Below, in pieces: positions 54,546-64,000 of a DNA stretch of 64,000 bases (positions are counted from its first letter, which is position 1; every line of letters starts with the position of its first letter). The translations under genes were made by a program, and so were the position numbers. This DNA is from Pararge aegeria (Eukaryota > Arthropoda > Insecta > Lepidoptera > Nymphalidae). The stretch is from contig NC_053187.1 of assembly GCF_905163445.1 (NCBI RefSeq), forward strand, positions 19,143,001-19,207,000, given 5' to 3'. The notes beneath the pieces were generated by a model, which ran no database searches, was not told the DNA's origin, and saw nothing but the letters and a program-made list of their open reading frames with translations.

Positions 54546-54849
54546 AGGTTCTGATATCTGCATCTTGGAAGGACAGAATATATAACGCACTTTCGCAATT
54601 AAAATTGAAATAAGGATTAATAGCTTTTATTCTATTTTATCGATGAACAACAATGATATCATAAAATTAAAATCATTTGTTTTACCAATTTTGTGATGCA
54701 ACAAGCGCCGGTGCGTGCATTGCGTTACACAAGACAAGAAATGCGTGTGAGGTATCTAGATTAGGTCGTATATCTACGAATGCTGCTACCTGCTTCCGAC
54801 TGATGTTATTGTTCCGGTTTCATTTCCTACTCATATAATGACTTTTTAT

Positions 54850-54975
54850 ACTGTCGACCTTCCTGGGTTCAATCCCCAGCAGAGGCAATTTGGTAATTTA
54901 TAATTGCTTATTTTTCTCTAATCTAAGATTCAATTTCTAAGATTAAGCGTTCCGGTACTGTTTCATGTAGAAACA
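54850..54975 (+). mobile_element. SINE-C copy, eroded
   Basis: B box 'cctgggttcaatccccagca', 'gaggcaatttggtaatttat', 'gattaagcgttccggtactg', 'tttcatgtagaaac'. Confidence 0.6.
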
Positions 54976-54984
54976 TTTTATTTA

Positions 54985-55695
54985 TACACTTTATTTTTAT
55001 ACCACAAATAGGAAAAAAAAACAATGGACACAACAAAAATAAACTTAAAAAGTGGGATATAAAGGGCGGCCGTATCGCTTAGTATCTCTTCCAGGCAACC
55101 TTAGGATTAGAAAAACCAAGGGAAACCAACCAAGGAAACCAACCAAGGGAATGGGGTGTATTATTATTATATACATACTTACGAACAATTACACATTAAT
55201 ACTTATCAAGATTACATATATATAAATATATATATATAAATATAAAAATAATAAACTAATATATGAGTAAGAGTTAATCACTGTCGTCTTTATTGCTCAA
55301 GGTAATGGTCTTTAACAGCATTTTTGTATATGTCTAGTGACCTTGACTGTCGTATGCTTATTGGGAGTGCATTCTACATTTCAGTAGCTTGAACAATAAA
55401 ACTAAGTTTTATGAAACGGCGTGCTCAAAGTCACCGTACGACAAGAACGTAAATCTGACTGCACTACAAGAAAATTAAATTTCTCCTTTCGGTAAGAGGG
55501 AGTTTTTGGGTTAAGTATAGAAGCGACGGAACGTGCAGATCCCGGCGACGACGAATAGGGAGCCACTTAAGCTTCAGTCTAAATTCAGATACATGACCAT
55601 ATTTGCGTAAGCCAAATATGAACCGAATAGCGAGATTTTGAAGACGCTCAAGTTTGTTCAGATGGTCCTCGGTCAGGTTAAGATGTTGTGATGAA
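54985..55695 (-). pseudogene. LINE-E ORF2 C-terminal pseudogene and 3' UTR
   Basis: The 3' UTR lies at the low end ('aaagggcggccgtatcgctt', 'ctcttccaggcaaccttagg'). The minus-strand translation of 55700-55450 reads LTEDHLNKLERLQNLAIRFIFGLRKYGHVSEF, then KLKWLPIRRRRDLHVPSLLYL, then LPLTERRNLIFL and a stop. Further frames continue to a NALPISIRQSRSL-like end. Non-LTR ORF2 C-terminus broken by stops and shifts. It supplies coding sequence further upstream than the 19.5-kb LINE-E copy. Confidence 0.7.
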
Positions 55696-55704
55696 CATGT
55701 TGTC

Positions 55705-55830
55705 TATTGGGAGGCAGCGGTTAGATACCACCCTACCCACAAAGACGTGCCGCTAAGCGATTTAGCGTTCCGGTATGATGTAGCGTAGAAATCGATGAAA
55801 TATAACTGCCATACTCCTTAACAAGTTAGC
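55705..55830 (+). mobile_element. SINE-C copy, middle part
   Basis: 'gggaggcagcggttagatac', 'cacaaagacgtgccgctaag', 'cgatttagcgttccggtatg', 'taacaagttagcccgc'. Confidence 0.7.
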
Positions 55831-56444
55831 CCGCAAGCAAGTTAGCGACAAGCAACAAGTTAGCGAATAAAAAAAAATACTGCTGGAGACTTAGTCCCTT
55901 GGCGACACGTCTTTGTGGTAAGAATGGCTGAAGCAGATAAATAAATTCTATCTTAGAAGGTACACTAGATTGTTCAAAGAATACTCTTCTTAAATTTTAA
56001 TTTCAGCCGTTCACTGTAGGTTGTCTCTCTGTTAGGCAGTCAGGGTCTTTTATAGTTATAGATATGACCAGTTGTAATGAACGTTATTGTATATTGCGTT
56101 CATAATAATCCGTAAATCATGCATTTGAAGATAAATTATCGGAAAAAGCCACAATGTCGAAGTAATTCAAACTTAATGGTGTGTAAAACATGATTTATCA
56201 CACGAATGAGCGATTCTTGGAGTCGTTACGTTTCCTCATAACAATAAAGCTATTATCTGCCATATGTGTTATAATATAAAGTTATAAACTGTATTGAAAA
56301 TTGTGTTAAATCCGGGTCTACACAATTTTTATTTCAATATTTTGAATTGACAGTGGACATCCATCGCCTATAAACAGAGCAAAAGTTCGCAAGGCATGCA
56401 AAGAAGACTTTCTCAAAAGTGCCACTCAACCTAAGGCGTAAGCA

Positions 56445-56722
56445 TCATGCTGCAGTCTAAGATGGTAGCTGACTAATCTGTTAGGAAGAGTGCCTAATAG
56501 ATTAGTCAGTCATACCCCTAATCAGTTTCTACGCGACATCGCAGCAAAACACTTAATAACTTAGCGATACGTCTTTGTCGGTAGGGTGGTGAATAGCCAC
56601 GGGTAAAGCCCCCCACCAGACCAGACTAGATTCAGAAATTATCCCAAATTACCCCTACCGGAACCGGGACATCCTACTTAGATTGACAGCGCTCACTGTT
56701 GCACCAGGGAGGTTGTCGTAGC
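56445..56722 (-). mobile_element. SINE-C copy 15, full length with hairpin
   Basis: 'gcagtctaagatggtagctg', hairpin at 56469-56507, 'catacccctaatcagtttct', 'gatacgtctttgtcggtagg', 'ccaccagaccagactag', 'ccggaaccgggacatcctac', 'cagcgctcactgttgcacca'. Confidence 0.85.
56469..56507. repeat. Imperfect hairpin inside SINE-C
   Basis: 'tgactaatctgttagg' pairs with 'cctaatagattagtca' (one G/T mismatch position), short loop aagagtg-like. Other copies have a single 'ctaacctgttagg' here. Confidence 0.7.
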
Positions 56723-56919
56723 TTCTGTCATCGACACCGGTCTGTCTTGGGATCTTACACAGATCGCGGCAATAACGCAATTTAGCCAAAGCGCTTTATT
56801 TTTTATAAAAATAATTCATGAACCAAGTAGATGGCGCATCTGATGGTAAGAGGAAAATCACCGCCTGTTCACAAGGCATCCCTTCTCAGGATATGAAAGA
56901 AACACTGTCACTACACTAC

Positions 56920-57065
56920 ACTTACAACCACGCCCTTCAGACCGAGGAATTACAGCTATGCGACTTAGCGGCAGAAACAATGCTGCTTAACGGCAGTATT
57001 GAGGATGGTTGTAGTACTTCCCCGGAAGCGCTGTCACAAAAAGCTCTCATACAACTAAACTTTCA
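56920..57065 (-). repeat. Dispersed repeat P, copy 4
   Basis: 'cttacaaccacgcccttcag' and 'accgaggaattacagctatg' are the reverse of 'ctgaagggcgtgg'. 'gcggcagaaacaatgctgct' and 'agctctcatacaac' complete the match. The open frame 56818-57144 is an artefact of the repeat. Confidence 0.5.
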
Positions 57066-57094
57066 TCAATGGAAGTCATCCATACTTCCAAACT

Positions 57095-57500
57095 TATCAT
57101 CATCATCATCATGTCAACCAATCGACGTCCACTGCTGGACATAGGTCTTTTGTAGGGAGTTCCACAATACACGGTTCTGGGCCGCTTGCCTCCAGCGGCT
57201 CCCAGCGACTCGCCTGATGTCATCTGTCCACCTCTTTGGGGGCCGACCTACGCTGCGTTTACCGGTGCGGGGTCGCCACTCCAGCACCTTAAGACCCCAA
57301 CGTCCATCGGTTCTCCGAGCTATGTGCCCGGCCCATTGCCACTTCAGCTTCGCGACTCGCTGAGCTATGTCGGTAACTCTAGTTCTTCTATGGATCTCCT
57401 CATTTCTGATTTGATCACGTAGAGATCCTAGCATAGCTCTCTCCATCGCCCGCTTAGTGACTCTGAGCCTTCTTATGAGGCCCATAGTTCGCGGCCAAAC
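57095..57500 (-). mobile_element. RTE ORF2 C-terminus, open for 130 codons, with 3' tail
   Basis: The minus-strand frame reads TMGLIRRLRVTKRAMERAMLGSLRDQIRNEEIHRRTRVTDIAQR, then AKLKWQWAGHIARRTDGRWG, then VLEWRPRTGKRSVGRPPKRWTDDI and YVQQWTSIG-stop: the C-terminal region of RTE-type ORF2. The stop lies in 'ggttga', followed by a gatgatgatg-type tail. One codon near AMLG(V)SL is missing compared with the 24.6-kb copy. 5'-truncated at about 57500. Confidence 0.8.
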
Positions 57501-57571
57501 TTTTACGTTTATAATATTTATAATATCTGAATTACTAAACAAGTTAATTTTAATAGAAAAAGTAGTTTTGT

Positions 57572-57780
57572 ATTATGAAAATTAAGCTTAACTTGCTATA
57601 CTCCGCGAACAACAGGAGAATCTGTATGGTGTAATTTATAATTACTTCAATCCGTATACTCCACACCAAACAGATCCTCGGCAATGTATCCTCTACGAAC
57701 GTTTCGCTCCGAAACCGGAGCATCCTCAGGAGATGTTGACTTTACAATAAATAATTGTTAAGTCAATGAACAATTGTTAA
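57572..57780 (-). mobile_element. Family G copy 6, with the best hammerhead-like core
   Basis: 'gaaaattaagcttaacttgc', 'actccgcgaacaacaggaga', 'ctccacaccaaacagatcct', 'gctccgaaaccggagcatcc', 'ttgactttacaataaataat'. Reads in minus sense. Single unit, not folded back. Confidence 0.75.
57690..57733 (-). ncRNA. Candidate hammerhead ribozyme, G copy 6
   Basis: Minus strand: UCUC, CUGAGGA, extra U, stem II GCUCCG-GUUU-CGGAGC (6 of 6 pairs), GAAA, stem III ACG-UU-CGU, UA, GAGG. All invariant core positions of CUGANGA/GAAA/UH are present. Stem III loop bases (UU here, UG at 34.77 kb) vary while its pairs stay, a hint of structural constraint. The single inserted U before stem II is shared by both copies. 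Confidence 0.55.
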
Positions 57781-58654
57781 GCTTTGTTATCTTTCTTTAT
57801 ATTTGAAGTGTTAAATACTGCCATTAGCTTCTAGTTACATTTAAAATGTTAATTTGTTGCATTAGTTTCACCATCCGCATTCTCGAGTCCATTTTCTTTT
57901 TAAATTAAAAGTGAAGGTGATTCTATATAAGGTATATATGCCCCCATTTTACCAGTGTAGTTAACTGTATCTACATATAATATGTTAATTAGGTTGTTAG
58001 CATGCGTTAGTTGCATTTAAAGATTTATTTATATGTTAATTTATAAGACGCTACGCAAATACCTTTGTCTATAGTTTAAAGTGGTAAGTAAACCAGGTCA
58101 TGTTAATAATTAATTATTAACTAATGGTTATATAAGCGTGTTAACTTCACAATGTTTGCATAAAGTATTTATTTTAGTTTATAAGCGTTTTACCCACTCT
58201 TGGAGGATACATTAAATATTCATTAGGAACAGTCGGTTTTGGAACCAACATCTCTAAAATAACAGTAATTGGGTTCAAAACTAACAAACAAAACTTACTT
58301 TGTGTGTTATGTGTGTATTGTGACAGTTTATTTATTCTTCATATATTTATATGATGATGGTATTATAAATATTAGGAAAGTATCTCATTTTGTACGCAAC
58401 ATTAGCTGAAGTGGTCACTTTAGAACAATTTCATACATCGTTATGAATACAACTTATTATAAGGTAAGAGAGGCGTGAAATGTACTAAGTGCCCGATCTC
58501 TCTATTGATGGGATAATGGACATATTACAGCGTGATATTACGTTACTTAATATGTGTGAAAAGTTATATTACACTCGATTTATTGAGTAACCCCTGATAT
58601 TGTAAAATTTAAAAGATAAAAAAGAGTAGCATTTTTAGTTATTTTTTTTATTCT
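57781..58654. other. No gene seen
   Basis: AT-rich, no recognised repeat or motif. Confidence 0.55.
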
Positions 58655-59095
58655 ACTAAAAGTTAGACTTGACTGCAATCTCACCTAGTGGTAAGTTATG
58701 ATGCAGTCTAAGATGGTAGCGGTGTGTACGGTACGGTAGTGGTGACAAGGTTGCTTGGAAGCATCCAGCTCCGCTTTTCTCTCTCACAAGATAGAAAAAT
58801 GAATGTTACAATGTAAATTGCTGATGTTGGAAATGAGCTACCGCTGAGTTTCTCACCGGCTTCTTCTTGGTAGAATCTGCCTTTCAAACCGGTGGTAGAG
58901 TCACTACACACAAACAGACTTGACGTTTCAAAAGTGCTTATATAAGGCCTACTTGTAATAAACGAATTTTGAATTTTAAATTTTTTGCGGGCTAACCTGT
59001 TTAGGCGTATGGTAGTCACTCGCTTAGTGACACGTCTTTGTCTGTAGGATGGTAACCAGCAATGGGCAAAGCCCCCAACATTCTAAAAAATTAGT
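58655..59095 (-). mobile_element. SINE-C copy 16, split by LINE-K 3' end
   Basis: 58655-58735 ('gcaatctcacctagtggtaa', 'agatggtagcgg') continues at 58987 with 'gcgggctaacctgtttaggc', 'gacacgtctttgtctgtagg', 'caaagcccccaac'. The head is missing. Confidence 0.8.
58745..58986 (+). mobile_element. LINE-K 3' end inside SINE-C
   Basis: 'ggttgcttggaagcatccag' (end of ORF2), 'ccggcttcttcttggtagaa', 'cttgacgtttcaaaagtgct', tail 'gaattttgaattttaaattt'. 242 bp; 'gcgg' is present at both edges. Confidence 0.85.
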
Positions 59096-59861
59096 TTAAT
59101 GAAGATCGCCACAAGTAGGAAACATGAGATCGTATCTTACAAACAGGCAAACTTATTCTTTATAAAGAAGTTTTATTTGTCTTAAATATAGGCATATACT
59201 CGTAGCTGTCAGCAATACAAGTCAAAAAAGGTTCCCTACATTTTAACTAACTTTGAAAAGGGACAGGTTCGCAATTCGATTGTATTTGACCCAAAGTACC
59301 GCGGTATACAGCTGGTCTAAGACAATTTATTTAATCGTTTCAATACTTAGAATTATGTCGTTATTAATTTATTTTACATGTTTATGGTGTTTTCCTTAAC
59401 GGACCATATGTTAAGGAAAACACCATAAACATATTACTTATCATATCGTATTCTTATCTTTTTCTCTTTATTTGTAGCCGTAGTTTTTTGTTTTTTTTTT
59501 TTCTCTTTATTTTTATCCTATCTTTAGTTTTATTTCTTACCGAACTCGGCACAGCGTGATCGTAATTTTTTTTTTTCGTAACTTAGCAAACAAAAAACTA
59601 TGAATAAAAAATCTATGTAGAATGTTTAAAACTACCCATTGTAGCTTATGCTCACATTAATAAACAATCCATCTTATTGTGAAATCCCATGACAAGGAAA
59701 TAGCTGATATTATGTTGACGATAACTGAGTTCACTGCGCTCACAATTATGTTCTAAAGATTACATTTTAAGTAGTTTTTAGTTGTTTTGTTTAGATAAGT
59801 CCAAGTAGATATATATTTTAGTAGAGGTAGAACTATTCATAACAAAGATAGTCCGTGGATT
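59096..59861. other. AT-rich stretch with hairpin
   Basis: No gene. T runs near 59491-59500 and 59567-59575, and the hairpin at 59378-59432. Confidence 0.55.
59378..59432. repeat. 23-bp perfect hairpin
   Basis: Arm 59378-59400 is the exact reverse complement of 59410-59432; loop 9 nt (ggaccatat). Confidence 0.9.
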
Positions 59862-60112
59862 AATAAATACTACGAAAAACACACATCGCTATTAAGCCCC
59901 AAAGTAAGCGTAGCTTGTGATATGGGTACTAAGATGACTGAAGAATATTTTTTATGAATAATATACATAAATACTTATGATATACAAATAAACACCCAGA
60001 CACTGAATAACATTCATGTTCATCACACAAACATTTTCCAGGTTTGGGAATCGTACCCACGGCCTTAGACTCAGAAAGCAGGGTCGCTGCCCACTGCGCC
60101 AGTCGGCCGTCA
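59861..60112 (-). mobile_element. SINE-A copy 13, full length
   Basis: Short tail 'ttaataaatactacg', body, 'gggaatcgtacccacggcc', head 'ccactgcgccagtcggccgt'. Confidence 0.85.
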
Positions 60113-60117
60113 AAAGA

Positions 60118-60265
60118 AAGTACTACTGCCATGCTTATTTCTGCCGTCAAGCAGCATTGTGTTTACTTAAGGCTGAACACCAACGGTTCAGGTAGATGCA
60201 CACAAGGCGGCACTTTGTATGAACTATTCCTTGCACGCCACGCGAAGTGATGCTGCGTTTATAGA
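60118..60265 (+). repeat. Dispersed repeat P, copy 5
   Basis: 'ctactgccatgcttatttct', 'gccgtcaagcagcattgtgt', 'gcacgccacgcgaagtgatg'. It abuts the head of SINE-A. Confidence 0.5.
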
Positions 60266-61156
60266 CGATGTTTACCCACCATCAGGTGGGTCATCTGTTC
60301 GGTCCAAAACCAGACAAAAAGTCTCCAAAATTTACCAGACATTCAATAGATTCAAAATGTTGTTATTTTTAGTAGGCTTTTAGTAGACTGTAAAAGCACT
60401 TCTGTTCCATGGGCGTTCCTAGGGTCTCGAATTTGAGCAAGCTAAGTTACCTAAAGGACAAATTTAACTCGTCATGATCTCTAAGTCACCGTTCCGACAA
60501 ATAATGTCAACTTATCTTCACAAACACTACGATTAAGTTCACCACGCAAAGATTGGATATTTCGATTGATAATTGGTTGGATAAAGAAGTATCTATGCGC
60601 TGTTTGCCAAAATCACAACACTCTGTCCATGACTTTACCACCTAGTCTGAAACAAAATATTTTAACATAGTCGTAAGTAAATGTAAAATATACTCTACCT
60701 ATTAGTAGTATTTACTAGTCTGAAATAAAACAGTCTGATTTAACATGATCGTGAGAGAAATGATGTTTGTGATACAATTGTTACAAATTCATTAAATTTA
60801 GGATCTTGAATAGACTACGTGTAGTCTATCTGTTTCTTGTGACTCTTACACCAGTTTGATGAACACAAGCTAAATATTTGATAGGAAAAACAGCCAAGAA
60901 ACTCGGCATTTGCTTCTTTTGCAGACAATAAAATGGTGGTATTTATTATGACAAAGATTTAGCTGCATCAAACAACATTAACCTTTTAAAACAGTTATAT
61001 TATTGTCGGATTCTCAGTAAAATCAACATTCCATACCGGTGTAGATTCATAACAAATAGGCAGACTTTTCAATTAAAAACAGTTGCCTAAGATATAAGTG
61101 TAGGTATCTAAGGTTAGCATTTATAACCCCAAAATGTAGAATTTGATAATTTATGG
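60266..61156. other. No gene; possible old LINE-K relics
   Basis: 'aagaaactcggcatttgctt' (60897) and 'ataggcagacttttcaatt' (61058) vaguely resemble LINE-K 3' UTR pieces. Nothing firmer. Confidence 0.4.
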
Positions 61157-61272
61157 TGTGTGGCTTCCGAACCGGTGGTAGAGTCACTACACACGGACAG
61201 ACTTGACGTTTCAAAAGTGCTTGTATTAGGCCTACTTGAAATAAATGAATTTTGAATTTTTGAATTTTGAAT
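61157..61272 (+). mobile_element. LINE-K 3' end, 115 bp
   Basis: 'cttccgaaccggtggtagag', 'cttgacgtttcaaaagtgct', 'taggcctacttgaaataaat', tail of TTGAATTT units. Confidence 0.85.
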
Positions 61273-61400
61273 AATAGGTTTGCGTGGTAGGGTCCGTTAT
61301 ATGAGGTTATAGCCAGCCTTCCATAAAATAGATAACACAGAGTACTATTCTGAGTTATTTATAATTCAGAATAGTATTCTGAGTTATTTTTTTCTTAGAA

Positions 61401-61555
61401 ATTTATTTATGGTAGGAGTTTGTTTTATCGTATGGTAGGTTATTAGGTTTATGGTAGGATTTTGAGTTATTTATTTATGGTAGGAGTTTGTTGTATGGTA
61501 TGGTAGGTTATTAGGCTTATGGTAGGATTTTTAGTTATTTATTTATGCTAGGGTA
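61401..61555 (+). repeat. 68-bp tandem repeat, 2.2 units
   Basis: Units start with 'atttatttatggtaggagtt' at 61401 and 61469, with a partial third at 61537. They contain the internal repeats 'atggtagg' (several) and 'ttattagg'. Preceded by a duplicated 'tattctgagttattt'. Confidence 0.8.
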
Positions 61556-61664
61556 GGAGATAATTTTTTGGAACCTGCTTTTTGATAATATACCTTTTAA
61601 TATGTTACTAACATAACTTCTTAGGGGTATAATACAAATTTAACCAATCATCTTGTTTTCGAGT

Positions 61665-61965
61665 AAGCGGTGAGAGCTTCGTGGTTAGGGCTACAGCCTC
61701 CCTTTGGAGGAACCGATTCGATGCCCGGCACACACCTCTCAATTATGTACGTTTTTTATTTATGCATTTATATATCAATTGCATAAACGATGAAGAAAAA
61801 CATCTTGAGAACAGCTGAACACCTGAGAGTTTGCCATAATGTTCCAACCAATCTGCACTCGCCCAACGTGATGGACTACGGTCTAAACCCTTCTCATTGT
61901 GTAGTGGACAACAGTATCCTATTGAGAACCGGTAAAGGGTTGATATTAATGATGCTGTGATGATT
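61665..61965 (+). mobile_element. SINE-B copy 12
   Basis: Head 'taagcggtgagagcttcgtg', 'ccgattcgatgcccggcaca', 'cacctgagagtttgccataa', 'caacgtgatggactacggtc', 'gggttgatattaatgatgct'. Confidence 0.8.
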
Positions 61966-62711
61966 AATGATGTTTTATTTTTTAGTTTATAATTTAAAGT
62001 TTAGGCATTGTGGAAAAAAAAATGACATCTTCATATGATTTGAAACCATTAACACTGGGTGCCAAATGTTAGTCGTAAGATTTACTACATAAGTTCACTA
62101 AAAAATCGCGTGAAAATTAACTAGGACTTATGTAGCATCGAAAGAGTACCATTTATTGGCAGTACGGTATTAAAAGAAGTATTAGTATTAGTATTAAAAC
62201 TAGAAGTCGCTACTTCGATACCGTAATATTGAAGTTAACTTTCACGACATCGAATGAGTAAATGTTTCTCGCACTTGGCACTCAATAATGCGTTCCCATT
62301 TATCGAATGACTGTGGTAATCCGATACATTAGCGATCCGATAGGTAAGTGATATAGGTATACCTACCGACTGGCGAACGGCGACAGCCGACTAAATGCCA
62401 ACTTCGTGCCGACACTCACTTTTATATTGACTATACCGCCGAGTTACGTGGCGGAGATAAACAAGGTAAATAGCTATTTGATGGCTGCAGATATGGCAAA
62501 ATAATCAGAAGGACATGTTGGCAAATACGCCATACTAGTTTCGGCGCCCCGGCTCATCCTTGTCAACTAAGCAATTTCAGGAATATTTAATTGAAGCAAT
62601 CATGACGATTTTCAACTTTTTGACGAGCAATTATGGTGTATTAGTACGGGCTGTGGTTATAAGTAACAGGTTTTATTTGTTGGTGTTTATGTTAATTAAT
62701 TTGATTGCCGT
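61966..62711. other. Unannotated stretch
   Basis: The part around 62240-62470 is less AT-rich ('gactggcgaacggcgacagc', 'taccgccgagttacgtggcg') and may be unique sequence. No gene supported. Confidence 0.45.
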
Positions 62712-62795
62712 AACAGGTTAGCCCGCTACCATTTTAGACTGCATCATCACTTAACATGTGCGATTGCAGCCTCTTATCAACCTGTAGTGGAAAAA
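62712..62795 (+). mobile_element. SINE-C 3' end fragment
   Basis: 'aacaggttagcccgctacca', 'gactgcatcatcacttaaca', 'tgtgcgattgcagcc', 'cctgtagtggaaaaaa', followed by a short TG repeat (62797-62809). Confidence 0.75.
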
Positions 62796-63015
62796 AGTGT
62801 GTGTGTGTGTTACCTTTACGCGCGATTGAAGTAAAACTTTTATAATTATTTATTGATGAAAGAGTAAAAGTGGACTCCGCCAAGCGGAGTCTATGCCATG
62901 TACTTACGACCAATCCAAATTATACGTCTCACGTAAACGTTACTTCCGTCAGAAAAAAAGTCGTAGTTACTCCCTAGTCGCACTAAAGAAGTATTACTTC
63001 AATAATAAATATACA

Positions 63016-63168
63016 TTTCTTGCCGGCTTCTTCTCGGTAGAATCTGCCTTCCGAACCGGTGGTAGAATCACTACAAACAGACAGACTTGACGTTTCAAAA
63101 GTGCTTATATTAGGCCTACTTGAAATAAATGAATTTTGAATTTTGAATTTTTTTGAATTTTGAATTTA
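63016..63168 (+). mobile_element. LINE-K 3' end, 150 bp
   Basis: 'ttgccggcttcttctcggta', 'cttgacgtttcaaaagtgct', 'ttaggcctacttgaaataaa', tail 'gaattttgaattttgaattt' with interruptions. Closest in sequence to the full LINE-K at 7.4 kb. Confidence 0.85.
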
Positions 63169-63171
63169 TTG

Positions 63172-63415
63172 CTGCTATACCTCAGTGGGTAAGATTTGGA
63201 CCACTTTCAAGCGTTTTAAGCAATTAAAATATCACTTGCTTCAACCTCAAAAGTAAGGATACCCGCATGCCTTAGAGCAGTCCATAATGTTTTCCAAGGC
63301 GTGTGGAGTCCACCATACCGAACTGCAGCGTGATGGACTTCGGCCTTAACCCGTTCTCATTATAGGAGAGACCCGTGCCCTGTAGTCGGTCGGTAATGGG
63401 GTGATATGATGATGA
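63172..63415 (+). mobile_element. SINE-B copy 13
   Basis: Head remnant 'gctatacctcagtgggtaag', 'taagcaattaaaatatcact', 'cataatgttttccaaggcgt', 'agcgtgatggacttcggcct', 'gagacccgtgccctgtagtc', tail 'gatatgatgatg'. It begins directly after the LINE-K tail. Confidence 0.8.
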
Positions 63416-64000
63416 AATAAAAAGAAAGATCGGCGGGATCGAAATGCTATCTTGAATGGAATCCATAAAGCCTAAAGGTATAGACTTTTAATACAATTGA
63501 CGATAGCTTACATTCACAAGTGATAAATGATAATTACTGTTTAATTACTGTAAATTATAACAGGATGCATTACATTTATTACTATCAGATGTTGTTACTG
63601 CGCGGAAATCCGGGAAGTGCATCGTAATATAATATGGCAATTACGATTATGCAACTAAATGCAACACCTGCTGCACCTTTCACAACCATTCATCTCAAAT
63701 TCAATCAAATTTTTAGAATAATAAAGAAGATTGTTGTATTCTTTAACGCACATTTACAGTATTCAATCTATCCGTAATCTGTAATTTTATTGTTTGGCAA
63801 CTTAACAAATAACAACTTGCTAAGCGGCTTATAAGCGGATTGCGGATGGATTGAATATGCAAAACGGACGTCCATAGTTATACATCCTACATGTCAGTTC
63901 TTACTCTTCATTTTTGTTTGTTTTTCCGCTTACTTCTCTATCTGTATCTATAAGATAATCAAGCTAATGAATATTTGTGTTGCTCTCATGTGCTACTCCC
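63416..64000. other. No gene seen
   Basis: AT-rich end of the window without recognised motifs. Confidence 0.55.

Noticed and set aside
56818..57144. 108-aa open frame on the plus strand
   Set aside because: It crosses the inverted P repeat and ends in the RTE tail. No protein motif; chance frame.
1..64000. Search for a novel multi-gene system (defence, biosynthetic or similar cluster)
   Set aside because: There are no co-oriented host genes. All recognisable coding sequence belongs to retrotransposon ORF2 remnants.

Overview
This 64 kb window is AT-rich animal nuclear DNA, almost certainly from a lepidopteran (moth or butterfly) and perhaps a nymphalid. The assignment rests on recognising the style of its repeats: tRNA-derived SINEs, LINE 3' ends, and the 'ACTAGC...CCGCGACTTCGTCCGC' repeats. 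No database search could be run. I found no convincing host protein-coding exon, no functional tRNA or rRNA gene, and no CRISPR or prokaryotic feature. The window reads as intergenic or intronic sequence built from layered transposable-element debris. The letter names below are mine, for use within this window.

The only long open reading frame is a 709-aa non-LTR retrotransposon ORF2 fragment at 7634-9763 (minus). It has reverse-transcriptase motifs and is named LINE-K here. Short 5'-truncated copies of its 3' UTR lie at about 22.3, 48.1, 58.7, 61.2 and 63.0 kb. Other LINE remnants are RTE-type ORF2 C-termini (24.2, 39.6, 51.0 and 57.1 kb), LINE-J (14.5 and 15.2 kb), LINE-E (4.9, 19.5, 25.8, 38.4, 53.1 and 55 kb), LINE-I (22.7 kb), an unassigned C-terminus at 19.3 kb, and LINE-D 3' UTRs (6.2, 10.9, 12.7, 16.6 and 18.8 kb).

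Three SINE families dominate. SINE-A has about 13 copies, a tRNA-like head and a TTTA-type tail. SINE-B has about 14 copies and a GATGAT tail. SINE-C has about 17 copies. The 3' end of SINE-B resembles the RTE 3' end, and the 3' end of SINE-C nearly matches LINE-J, as expected when SINEs borrow LINE machinery. Many copies are nested, which gives a relative chronology: A in B, B in A, A in RTE, LINE-I in A, LINE-K in C, a hAT-like MITE in C, F in A, and G in B.

The most interesting element is family G (7.1, 30.6, 34.6, 37.9, 42.4 and 57.6 kb). One copy is a large fold-back flanked by a 10-11 bp target duplication. Its minus strand carries a motif matching the hammerhead-ribozyme core (CUGAGGA, stem II, GAAA, very short stem III, UA), conserved in two copies, degraded in a third and partial in a tandem duplicate. 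This suggests a Penelope-like or retrozyme-like origin. Other structural highlights are a 370-bp inverted repeat pair (11.2 and 12.9 kb), several perfect hairpins, two of them inside SINE-B copies, and tandem repeats at 13.3-14.0 and 61.4 kb.

Stretches not covered by a feature, such as 936-2551, 2851-4377, 26696-28339, 32626-34194, 52052-53079 and 61966-62711, are AT-rich with no gene or repeat I could support.
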